DNA of 64,000 nucleotides from Paramecium octaurelia (lineage: Eukaryota; Ciliophora; Oligohymenophorea; Peniculida; Parameciidae), in contig CAJJDP010000130.1 of NCBI GenBank assembly GCA_905182995.1, positions 186,001 to 250,000 on the forward strand, given 5' to 3'. Below the pieces are notes generated by a model. It made no database searches. It was not told where the DNA came from and was given only the letters and a program-made list of their open reading frames with translations. Below are positions 11,093 to 23,300 of this stretch, in pieces. The position numbers and the translations under genes are program-made. Every line of letters starts with the position of its first letter. Position 1 is the first letter of the stretch.

Positions 11093-12635
11093 TCAGATTA
11101 AAATATGTTCTCCAGATTTTGCTAAATTCTTTCTATTCCAAGTATTAACAATAACTTCAGGCTCTTCATTTGGAATTTCAGCCATCTTAAACTATTTCCC
11201 TGTTTCTCTATTTAACATCATTTGCTCCCTATCTTTTTGACTTTGCCCTGTTAAGAAGAGAAAATTCTTGCAATCAACAAATTTTTTCTTAAATTTATCC
11301 TACAATTTTTGATTGTATAATGTCATAAGTTTGTTTGTATATAATCTTGATTGTGGAGATTAAGTGGCCTCATTTTCGATTAGCTCTATAATAAATAAAA
11401 GCATATTTATTTACTTTTTTCCGAAATGACGGTTTCCAACTATTTAAATGGGTTATCAATAAGTTTTGTATTAAAATTGGCTTAAATATCAGATAACACA
11501 AATTATTATTATTGTGCAAGTCTCTCAGCATCGAAATCCGATAAAAAGCGATTCATTAACCTATTTTCAAACTGCTAGCAGCTTTTTGATTTATTTGTTT
11601 ATGTGAGTAAAGTAAATTAGGGTCTATCATCTTTGTGATCATACCATCTTAATCTTAGATACCAATATCTACTGCTGTTCTTTTCTTCTTCACCTTTACT
11701 AAGTTCGATTGCTTAGATCTTTTAGTTTCTTTCCCTGAATTGGTCTGCCCTACTCATAATTGTTTATTCTGGTTCCCTTTAACAATTAGAAGCCACTTAA
11801 ATATTAACATTCTCCCACTAGTTCTTCACATTTTCAAACTTTTTCATTGCTCTTTCTTCCCTCGAAATTGCATTTCTTAAATGAAAAGGTAGTTTCTCCT
11901 CAGCCTTCTCCCTCTCGATTTAAGCTTCTTAGATGTGTTTTTCAGCATCCTTAACTATTTTATTCAAATCTCTTTTGCTTAAATATTGTTAATCAACTTT
12001 ATTCTTTTTTGGCGTTTTCCGAGCTTATTATTTATCTAAAATAATTGATTATGCTTATTGATTGGTTCTGGTTGGAGGCTGTTCATCAAATAATGAATCA
12101 TCTGTTGTCATTTGATTTGGATTTTATTAATTTTTCTTTATTCTCTGAGATTGTCTTTGTTTTTCTTAATGAATTTTAAGAAACTAATTATATCCAACAA
12201 CTGAATATTTGATCACCTTATCCGATTTATCCTTCTCAAATTATGGACCTCCTGTATAATCTATATACTTTTTCCTCTCTTCATTATTTGCCTCTACAAT
12301 TCACGTATTATTTTACCCTCAAAAATATTCATTGTTGACTGCGTTAAAGCAAATGTATCAACACCTTATTTCAACACTCTTTTACAGTTATTCTGCTGCT
12401 GCATTTGTTCTTGATTTTAAATAAATTATTTAGTCTTATCTCCTAATCCATATTGAGTCTGATAAAAGTTGCCAGTTTCATTGGATCTAAAAGTACTTGT
12501 CTTTGTTGAGTTGTGTATTTGATCCAACATTAAGTCACTTCTGCTTGCTCCCTTCGATTGAAAGAGAATGGGTTATGAAACCAACAAGGTTTTTGTATGT
12601 TTTTCTGCTTTAGAAGGATTTATAGGTATTAACAT
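11093..12635 (-). CDS. Basic, coiled-coil-containing unknown protein
   Basis: ATG at 12633-12635 (MLIPINPSKAEKHTKTLL). A 23-nt intron after TQSTMNIFE and a 29-nt intron after PFKQLETVISEK restore the frame, giving about 496 residues ending at TGA 11093-11095. The middle is charged and helical (KRDLNKIVKDAEKHIQEAQ, then REERAMKKFENVKNQWENV). It continues with a conserved-looking block around RYWYLRLRWYDHKDDRP. The C-terminal part contains LFLTGQSQKDREQMMLNRE. The aromatic block suggests a conserved ciliary or cytoskeletal family, but I cannot name it. Only 17 nt separate its start from the stop of the next upstream gene on the same strand. Confidence 0.75.
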
Positions 12636-12652
12636 TTATATATATAATTAAT

Positions 12653-12934
12653 TCAAGTTTTTAATTTCAATATTTTCTCTAAGATCCAATTTTATTCATC
12701 GATGGAGGTTTCTTTCTTAAATTGACCCCAAAGTTCCATCCAATGAGTTTGTTGATTAATCCCCATAAACACTGGAATCTCTACTTTTTTGACTTCATTA
12801 AAACTCTTTTTTCTTTGATGCTACTATTGATAGCTACCACTTTTCCGTTCTTCCTTTGAAACATAGATCGTCTTTAACTACTATTAAATAACAATGTTTA
12901 GTTTCCCATATTAATGAATAGATGGCTCTGACAT
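12653..12934 (-). CDS. Small unknown protein, 93 residues
   Basis: ATG at 12932-12934 (MSEPSIHQYGKLNIVIQQQ) to TGA at 12653-12655, with no intron. The C-terminal half, FMGINQQTHWMELWGQFKK followed by an acidic, Trp-containing helix, looks like folded protein rather than chance frame. It ends 17 nt before the start of the downstream gene on the same strand. An intron linking the two is possible but not needed. Family unknown. Confidence 0.5.
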
Positions 12935-13174
12935 ACTTTAAATTTACAGCTAAATTCAATTTTTAAAAAATTTATCAGATTTCGCGCTCCAGAATTTAAG
13001 AAATATAACATACAATTTAATTAATTTAAAATAAAGAATCTTTACTATCAAATATATAATTATTATTCAAAACCCCTCGTGAAAGTATAATAAATTTTAT
13101 TAGTCTTATAATTATTTTCGAAACTGCTTGTGAAAGAATTAATAAAACTTTATCATTATTAAAAAATTAATTGA

Positions 13175-16100
13175 ATGCCTTTCAAGCCCTATATATCAGA
13201 TAAAGATTACATAAAAGGAAAACGCAAATTGTTCTTAGACAAACTGAGCGAAATTCTCACTGAAATTGCCCAAAACTATAACATTGAGTTATCAGCCAAA
13301 TAATTTTTAATACGATACTTTCAATATATACTTGAATCTAATGAGAGACAACTCAGAGGTGATACAAGTGAGTTTGCTTATGAAATGGGTGATTATTTTA
13401 AAGATTTCAATCTCAAATATTTTTTTCCGAAATAAATTTGGTAATTCAGTGTTGCAAGTAAAACTCCATTTAATATTAAGAGACCTTCATCAATAGTCTA
13501 TGTAATGCTTCAGAGTTGGATATCCTACATATCTTCGTACTATTAAATTTAGTATTGCAAGGTAAATTTACTAAATCTTCAGCATCGCTTATTGATGTTC
13601 TCACATATTAAGGAGGGAATACCAAATATCCTTTTGAATATGATTATATCATAAGTTTTAAATTCCGCAATTTCGTAAGAATAGTCATCTAAATTATTCC
13701 TATTTTGTATCCAATTTTAAATGAAGAAGGCAAACCTAAACATTTTGAATTCCATCATGAAATAATTTTGGTTGGATTGATACCTGAAAATTAGAAGGAT
13801 CAGAAATACTATTATGAAATAGAGAAGTATTTCAAAAGTTAGTAAACCTCCCCTGTTTATTTTACCAATATCAAATTAATTAAAGAATCCAAAGGAGATG
13901 CATAAGAATTAAATGGGATAAAGATTGGGGAGAATCCTAAAAATTGGAAGGATATATTACTTCCAAGGAAATTTGATATAATTCTGTTAGATGGTTAGGA
14001 TTATGTGTATAATGAATAATTTAAACGATGGATTTCAGTTTCGACTTAAGGTATCTTAAACAAAAAATTAACAAGAATGTAAGCTTAACAAGCTAACCAT
14101 TACTTGATTTAAAAATATAGTAAGTAACCATCTGCATTCTAACTGTTTAAAATAATTTAAAATATCCCGAATTTCAAAGTTAACCTAACTAAGGAGCAAC
14201 AAGAGATTATTTCATTTAATGGAGATGGATTAGTTATTGGTAGAAGTGGCACAGGTAAAACCACTTGTGCTTTACTAAGACTATTCACGACAGATATTCT
14301 ATTTAAAATCAGAAGTAAATTGGATTAAATTAATTAATAAACAAGCGAAATATAACTTAATTAATAATAGTAGGATTGCGTATTAAAGACTGTCTTTGTT
14401 ACGGCCAGTCCCTTATTAGCATGCTAAGTTAAAAAATTATATGATAAATTAATTTCAAACATTTAGGATGTCATTAATAAGAAAAAAAACAAGCAAAAGA
14501 ATCAAGTAGACATTCAAGTGTAAGGTGATTAGGATGAAATAGATCAGAGCACATTTTAAATAATAGATGCAATAAAAAACGATCAAGAACAGTAAGAATA
14601 ACAACAGTAAAATCAGGAAGATGATATTGATGACTAGGACATTGATGAATATGAAAAAGAAATGGGACAGTTTTAAAGATTTTCTGATATCAATCAATTT
14701 CCAATATTTTTGACATTGAGAAAGTTTATATTTTTGGTTGATGGTTCATTAGTGAATTCATTTTTTGCAGTTTTCGATAATAAATAGAATAGAGGGTCTC
14801 AATGGCATAATGAATAATTTGGATAGATGTCCTTATCTCAAACTAATGAAGCAATGCAAAGGAAGTTGGAGTAATATAATTAAAAATTGATGGATGAAAT
14901 TGACAATTCCGATTTTATTCAAACAAAAATGCATGAAGTCACATAAAACGTTTTTGTTAGGGTTTTTTGGCCAAAGATAGTAAGCACCATTAAATCAGAA
15001 GTTCCAATACTTAAATATTTTGATCCAATTTTTGTTTGGTCATAGATTTGCACCAAAATTAAAGGGCATGAAACATCACATAAGTATCCTGATAGATACA
15101 TAAATTTTGACAATTATATAAATTTGTCAGGATATAATTAGGATATATGTAGTTTTGTTTATGAAGCCTTCTAAATTTATGAATAATATAAATATTAATT
15201 AGGATATTATGATTTATTGGACTTGGTAAATCACATTAATCAAGAGTTAGCAAATGGGAATGATTTTATTGAAAATGTTCATTATCTATTGCTTGATGAG
15301 TTATAGGATGTGCCAAGAGCAGTATTAATATTGTTAGATCAATTAACAGACCTTGGATTATTTTGCTGTGGAGATAATGCTTAAAACATAGCAAAAGGGA
15401 TAGGATATAGATTTTTTGAAGTTTAGAACTGTCTATTGTCTACTAGAGATGAAAAGAAGAAAACATATAGAAATCTTAAAATATTTGATTTGAGCATCAA
15501 CTTTAGATCTCATAACCAAATCTTGTAATTGGCCAACTCTGTTATAAGAATCATAGAGATATTTTTTCCGCAATAAATAGATAAACTAAAAAAGGAAACA
15601 TCAAATTTGAAAGGTCCTAAGCCTATTGTAATTAAGAGTGATGATGCAGAGTAATTGTTGCATAATCTATGTGATTTCTTCTCAAATGATAAAAAAACAG
15701 TTGAATTTGGTTGCAATCAAGTCATTATTGTAAAAGATCAAGAATCTAAGGCCAGATTGCCTATTGAATTGTAAAATGTCTTATGCTTAACCATCTATGA
15801 AGCTAAGGGATTAGAATTCGATGATGTGATATTATTTAACTTCTTCCATGATTCAACGGCATCTATTAAAGATTGGTAATCTCTCAATGATTTAGAACCG
15901 TACACAGAATATCTAAAGAAGATTGATTATGAAAGATTTATAACAAGTATCAATATCATTTCTAAATAGTTCATCCAAATAAAGTGATATCAACCACTGA
16001 AGGGAAGGATAATGAATTAGTAGAAGTCAGGTAATTGAAAATGAAAAACAGACTTGAACACTAAGAAATATCAATTGATTTATGTTAAGAACTTAAGCAA

Positions 16101-19100
16101 CTTTATGTAGCAATCACAAGACCTAAAAATAGATTAATTATTTTTGATTAATCTTTAGAAAAGAGAAAAATTATTTAAAATATATGGATTCAACTAGATG
16201 CAATCGACATTATTAGTCAACAAGTCTAACCAAAAGATGTTATATTTTAATTAGAATTATAAAAAAATAATAAGGAGAACTGGAAACGACAGGGCTTAAA
16301 GATGTTTAGAATGAATAATTATGACTAAGCAGCAAAAAGTTTTAAATTTGCAGAAGAAACAGTATTAGAAAAGAAATCTATTGCATATAACATTGTAGCC
16401 AATAATGTTCATGTAGTCAATAACAACTTACACAAATTCCAAGAAGCAGCCATGCTTTTTGAAGAAATTGGATTGTATTAAAGAGCTGCTTAATGTTATT
16501 TCACAGCTAAATAGTTTGAGAAAGCATAAGAATTGTATGAAAAAACAGGCAGAATGAACGAGATGGCCGAATCAGCATACTTTGCTCACAATTACTCAAA
16601 AGCAGCTTAGACTTTTGAAACGTTGGGTGATATAAGAAGAGCTATTGATTGTTATAGTATAATAAGGGATTGGGACAATGTCATAATCCTATTAAATAGG
16701 TACAAAGATCAATTCAGTCAGCAAGAGAGGATGGCATTCTTAAATTAATTCTTTCCTAATTATTTATAGAATTTAGCTATAGAGATAGAGGAGACAGGTG
16801 TATCATAGAATGAATCCAATCAAGTTTTGGAAGTCTAATAGACTAATACAGAAGGGGATTCAGTTTTAAATCAGTCGGACAGCTTCACAATCTAGAATTC
16901 AGTACTTAATAGATCTGAAAATTAAGGGGATTCTCAATTAGTTAGTGATCAAATCATTAATTAGAATAAAAATGAATCTAGCTTAGAGATATTAAATCTG
17001 GAATAAGATGAGCAATCATAATCATAATCATTTTAGATTGAAAACGAAGATGAGAATGAATAAAATATGGATCATTTGTCTATTTTTGATCCTGATGACT
17101 AATGGTTGCTATAAGATTAGAAATCACTGATTAAATCAATGTCATCTAAGATCAGTCATCAATCAGAATTCTCAAATATAATACTTTTGAATCAACCGCC
17201 ATAAATATCCTTGTTAAAGTCAAAAAGCAATATATTTATTTCAAATAAAGTATTATAGAAATTGATTCAAAAATCAGAATTATTCTCTTAGGAATTTAGG
17301 AATCACTTAGATTCATAAAAATACAAGCAAGTTCAACTATCTAATAGAAAGGATGATGACAAAGAGTTTGATCACATGATCAACTTCGTTTATGATTTGG
17401 AAAACATTGACATTGATTCAATTTATATGATTTTGGATATATTGGAGTAATTTAAGAGTTATAAATTATGCATTTACTTGTGCAACTACTTTAAATTAGC
17501 TTCTTATCTCGGAAGATATGTAGTTTCCTTAACCTCCATCTATTCTCCATTGACTAAGAACAAATCATCAGTTTATATTTAAATGATCACTCTGGGATCT
17601 TACAGAAGGAATCTGCTTGAATAATCAGCTTTATCTTAAATAGCATTTGATAATATAATCGAAACAATTAATCCTATCTTCTCAACATTTAAAAATGAAG
17701 AAGAATTAAGTCTTAGTAATAGTTTTGGATTGAACTGTTATTAAGAATTAATAGGATTAGGTTTTTGGAAGTCATTAATCTATTCTTTAAACTATCAGAA
17801 CTCCATAGAACTGTGTATGTCTTTTAACAACTTTTCAGATGCTATTGAAATATTTAAGAAAATGAAGTAGCACAAAAATTCAGAATTATCAGAAGAGGAC
17901 CAATTTAGATTTCGAAAAATCTAATATTATTAATATATTAAATCAATTAGAGGTTAGTAGGATAAGGTAGAAGAATTTACAAAAACTCTTGATGATGTAT
18001 TTTAGATCACAAAGAATTATTACATGAAAAAACAGTAAGAAATAATAAATGAAGTTGATTTGGATTAATTAATAACTAATGCTAACATTAATAAGAAAAA
18101 CCTGACTTTTAATGAAAAACTGAAATAAATAGAAGCGATTATAGTAGGTTTCGACATCCTTAAATCTATTAAAGATTTCTCATTTGAGAAATTTGTAGGG
18201 TTATTTTAGCTATTGGAATATTTCCATGATAAGTTGATTTCTTATCACAATTAAGAGAATATCAATGAAGCTTTATTGTTTTGCTATGGCATCTCAATTC
18301 CACAAGGGGATATTATGAGTCATTATTCTCATTCTTTATTCATACACATATCATCGAAACTAATTAAACAAGTAGTAAAAGAAACTCATAATAAGGATAA
18401 TGCTTATAAATCACCAAATTTCTTAACTTTTGTCGATATTGGATATGAGTATATTTCTATTCCATTTGAACAAGCTATTGAAGAAATAAAAGTCTCGTTT
18501 TCTTAGAGGATTTAGCAGATGTTGAATCCTTAATCAAAAAGGCTTAAGGATATTTATTAAGTCAATGATGATGAGTTCTTTTCAATGAGTTCCCAAGAAG
18601 ATTGGGAAGATACATTAGCAGAGCTATTAGTATTTGTAATGCTGGAACAATCTTTTAAAAAGCTTTAAAACAGTATTAACCAGAAAAAAGAAGAATCTAA
18701 AAAGTAGAATCCTATTTCTGTTAGTTATTCGAAATAAAAGGTATCATAATATATTTCGATAATTGATTCTGAGTCATCCTAGACTCTGCAACTGATATAG
18801 CGAATGATATTGAAGAATAATTTTAGAATCATTGAAACTCCTAATTATATCAAAAATATCGTTCGTAAGTTTGCCTTAGGTTTGATTTTGCATAAGCAAG
18901 ATAGGAACCATTCCAATATTATAATGTCAATTAATTTATTAAATTTGACTGATTAATTATCTTTTGGAGTCTTGATCTTTTCAAGTTAGAAACAAGGATA
19001 TGAAAAATTTCTGCCCTATCTCAAATATATTGAGCTTCTTGAATGCTAGCATTTTGGTATTATTGAAGATTCCTTAGGATGTTTTTTAGATTATAGTTAA

Positions 19101-20317
19101 TATGTAATGGACAAATTTTATTTAGATGAACAATTATGTCATGTTATCAGGATAGGTTTAAATATTCTAGTATCGTTATTGTGTTACTGTTAATAGAAAT
19201 TAACAATATTGAAAGCCTATAAAGAATATTTAAATTAGATTGTGAATGTTGATGAAAAGTGTTGTAAATTAGAGGTTGGAGTATTCCAAATAAACAATTA
19301 ATAATTAATGTTGGAATATTTAGAGTATCTATTTGAATTTTACTAATACAGATGCTCAAAGTATTAATAGGATTAAATCAAATAATTTTTGTTTATATTC
19401 GCGATAAATCTTCTAAATACCCAATAGGTTAAGGTTATAAAGAGCCTTATTTCGTACTTATAATAAGACGAAAGACTTAAAGCCTTTAAGAGATTACAAG
19501 ATACTTTGGCTAAGGAATTGTCAGGAAATAAGAAGGAGGTTTAACATAAGAAAAATATCTTAATCTCTCATTTAGGTTATTTAGAGGAGGATTTAGTAGA
19601 GGTAATTATTGTAAATTCCAAAACTGGGTAACAGTTGGATGAATAGTATGATAAATGTATTTAGATATGGAATAATTATCAAGATAATGCAAACTCTAAG
19701 ATGGATCGCCTAAGAAAGGTGGTAAGCAAATGGAATTAGTTAAGAAAGAATCACAAAATTATAAATCTGACTGAGTAGATAAAGTAGAATCTACAGTTTT
19801 GGAGAAGTTTACAATATTATAAGATAGGATATGATCGACGTCAATGTTTGAGGACTTGTGAAAATTTAAGGGATTTAAACAGAAATATGAAAAAGCACAT
19901 TTCTAATTTTAATGAAGATTTGCAATTGAGTGTGTCTTTATAGAGGTAATAAGTAATGATATACGTAGGCAATTATTAAAGGCCAGATAAACTTTTATTA
20001 ACTCATTTGATATCCATTTATTAAATTCATTTTTGAATGATTTGGGAGAATATTTGAAAGGGTTGTTTAGGGGAGAGGACGTGCATACAAAGGTGAAATA
20101 ACTGGAAATTGAGTTTAGAAATTGGAAGGAGAAAGATGAAGGGAATGGAGCGTATTAACAGATGATGGAGTTGAATAGGTAGTTGATAGTTTAGAAGTGG
20201 TAGAATTTAAAAGGTGGAGTGAAAGTATCTTAAAGGTATTTGCATTGATGATTACATCATAGGAGGGAGCAATTGACTACAATATAGGAAGAAGTTACAG
20301 AGGAATTTTAATAATGA
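13175..20317 (+). CDS. TRANK1-like SF1 (UvrD-type) helicase with helical repeats, ~2350 residues
   Basis: A very large gene. The helicase core has Walker A GLVIGRSGTGKTTC (~residue 347), a long acidic Gln-rich insert, motif II LLLDELQDVPRA (~699), III CGDNAQNIAKG, IV LSINFRSHNQIL, V LTIYEAKGLEFDDVILF and VI LYVAITRPKNRLIIFD (~960). DELQD and the spacing fit the TRANK1 (TPR and ankyrin repeat containing) branch of UvrD-like proteins. TPR-like helices follow motif VI (FKFAEE..., AAMLFEEIGLYQRAAQCYF). The remaining ~1300 residues are long alpha-helical sequence. No ankyrin repeats precede the helicase. Introns of 23, 23 and 27 nt are clear near 13445, 15940 and 20235. Near 19905-19945 the frame shifts by one without a usable GT...AG pair, so this copy has a frameshift there, or the sequence or model is wrong at that point. 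Cellular role of the family is poorly known. Confidence 0.85.
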
Positions 20318-20376
20318 TTTGGAGAGAATTGATATATTGAGAATGGAAAATAAAAAAATATATATATATTTAATTA

Positions 20377-23300
20377 ATGTTTCTTGGTCTATTGTGCATT
20401 ACATATTCTGTTTTAGCTAATTAACCAATAGAGATTGGGGAGACAGTTAACAAGTAATCGATTAGAAATAGGTTATTTTAGTGCTATAATGCCGTGGCAC
20501 GGAAATCCAAAATATCAATTATACTAGTTCGAATTGAAGGAGGTGAAATAGGATACGGATTTGGTGGTGGTGGTGAAATAATTGTCTGCCTTGGGGAATC
20601 CGGACATTTACATATCTACGAAGGTAACAGAGCCGAATGAGAATACGGCTGAGTATGTATGTGACTCGATTGGGATGGGTATGAAATTTAGTAATGGATA
20701 GATATATGTGTGATTGATAATGCAAAGAAGAGTCTGTATTATTTGGCAGTGCATTGCGAAGGCTATTGTAGATATTCTTTGAAGGTGGTTTATCAATCGG
20801 AACTATTGATGACGAATTGTAAATATCCTAATGTTCATTATTTTAGCTGACGACTTAGAATTCAAGTACGATAACAAGACTTGGACAGACGTAGTCAGAA
20901 TTGAAACAAAGAACCTGAGTTGGGAAGAAACTCAGATAAAGCCAACTTTGGAGATTTAAGTAAGAGTGAAGAATGTGGAAATATTATAAGAATCCTTTAA
21001 ATCATATTTAAATATAGGTGATTCCAAGCCCACGCCACTGAAATCTGACTTTGTTGGACAAGACACATTCTCAGGCATGCAGAAATTCAAGATTCATAAT
21101 TTAGAGTCAAACAGCAAGTTCACATTGCTTGTGGAAGGTCAAGAAGGGGCAATCATTTAGATTCAAACCAGAACCTACGGAACCATTCGTTACTTGCAAG
21201 TGGGAGACAGAGTTGAAGACATAGTGGCTGAAGATGACTACTAGTTCTATTGCATCGATCTTACTTAAGAATCTTAGTCAATTTCACTTGGCTAAACTGT
21301 CTTAAATATCCAACTACTCCCCTTCAAAGGTTATACTGAAATGTATGTTAATTTGGATTTCCAACCCCCATTCTTGGATTAGTACTATTGGCAATTGAAG
21401 GACAGAATAACTGATGACCTAGTGATTACGTAGACAGATCTGAGAAAGGCCAATGCAAAAGGAAATTACGCATATGTGGCAGTCAGGGGAAAGGAATCAA
21501 ATGCAACATTTGAATTGAAATCTCAAGTCCTAGATCCCAATCTCATGCTTCTGGAACTCAACAAGCCCACAACTGCTAAGTTATTAAGGAGTGGTCAAAT
21601 CCAATACAAGTTCTACGTTAGACACAGTAAGAAGTAAACAGTTAGTGTGAGTTTGAAGAATCTGAAGGGTGATGCTGATATCATTGTAAAGCAATGTGAG
21701 AATCTGTGGATGTGTACCATACAATAAGATGAGATTCTAGATAAGGAGTAAAGAGTGGTCACCGAACCTGGAAAATTGTTTTTGTATTCCGATAAGTAAT
21801 CTCTCACATGATATAATCATAGTCCTGGCAATGACATCATTGTGTTTGACAATGATCCACAGATCTGTTAGAAATATGAGAACACGTATTAATGTTATTA
21901 TGATGTGATTATATATCCTGGACCTAAAAATGATCAAGAAGAACTGATTTATTCGATCCTCATAACCACAAAGGGAGAATCGATCATCTTAAGAGAAAAC
22001 ACTCCACTGAAGTAGTATGTAGGATTGGGGTTGAACAATTACTATAAATTCATAGTTGAAGAGGAAGATCACATTAGAAGGATGATGATTCAAATTACAC
22101 CCATCTAAGGACAGCCAAAATTATTTGCATCCTAGACTAACAAGAATCCCACTTAATCAGATAAGTAGGCTGTCCAAAATGTCATCACTTATGGATAATT
22201 TGGCTAGTAGGGCGACCAAGAATCCATAAAAGGAACCTATTACATAGCTGTCCAAGGATATACAGCATGTCAATATATCATCACAGTGTATGTGTTTAGA
22301 AATAGGGGAGATTGGAGCCAAATTGGCAAATACCCTCATCAGTACATATTGCTCTTAGATGGGTATCCCTAAGAAATTACTTCTCAGAACAATACTGATG
22401 TCTGGTTGTTCAAGATTGACTTGAGTGCTTATTCTAATCCTGACGAGCAGATGCATTACGGAGTTGATGTTAAACTCAGAGTCATTCAAGGAAGCTTCTT
22501 GATGTATGGATTCGATCATCCTGAAGTGAACAAGACCTAAGCATTCTTGACTGGCAATGAATTCTTATCCCTTAACACCAGAAGCAAAATCTACCCTCAA
22601 TATTTGTATATCAGAGTGGAACCAAATCCAGTCATTTCCACAAATCAATTATCATTCCAAATTTATTATAGAATCAACAATCAACCAATTGAATTGATTT
22701 TAGGCGATAACTACAGAGGTTACATCTCTAAAGATAATACATAGCAATTCATACTCAGTTACTTTACAAAAGATGAATTGGTGATAACAAAGAATGCTGA
22801 ACACATGGATCAATCTGTCTTAAAGGCATAAGTTTACTATGGTAATGTTGTTCAAGAGATGAAAACCTCCAGTTTATTATTGAAAAGTGAAGACTTAAAC
22901 TTTGAGAAATGCAAAACTAATGCCACCGAAATCATTAAGTGTTAAATTACAATTTTCATCTCTGCAACAGCCGATACATATTTCTCATTGTTGATTACCA
23001 AAGAAGCCTCTGTCGTTTTCTTGTATGACAGTGAACCAGTCACCAAACAACTCTAAAATAGAAACGATCACTTTCTGTTCTATTTGACTGATCAAGAGAC
23101 TGAAATATCAGTATTTTCCATATCAGGAGAAGTCAAAATATTGATTCAATACTTTGATCATCAACCGTAATTGGAACAATATCCAACCAATAATTAGGAC
23201 TCTGCTACTCAATCCTTAGATGATTCAAATGATATTGGCAGTTCAATCTTCATATCCAATGAGGATCTTGAGTTTCATGAATGCAAAGAGAAAGGATGCT

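Noticed and set aside
14455-14697. Very hydrophobic minus-strand frame that looks like a membrane protein
   Set aside because: It is the mirror of the acidic, Gln/Asn-rich insert of the TRANK1-like helicase, a common artefact in AT-rich genes.
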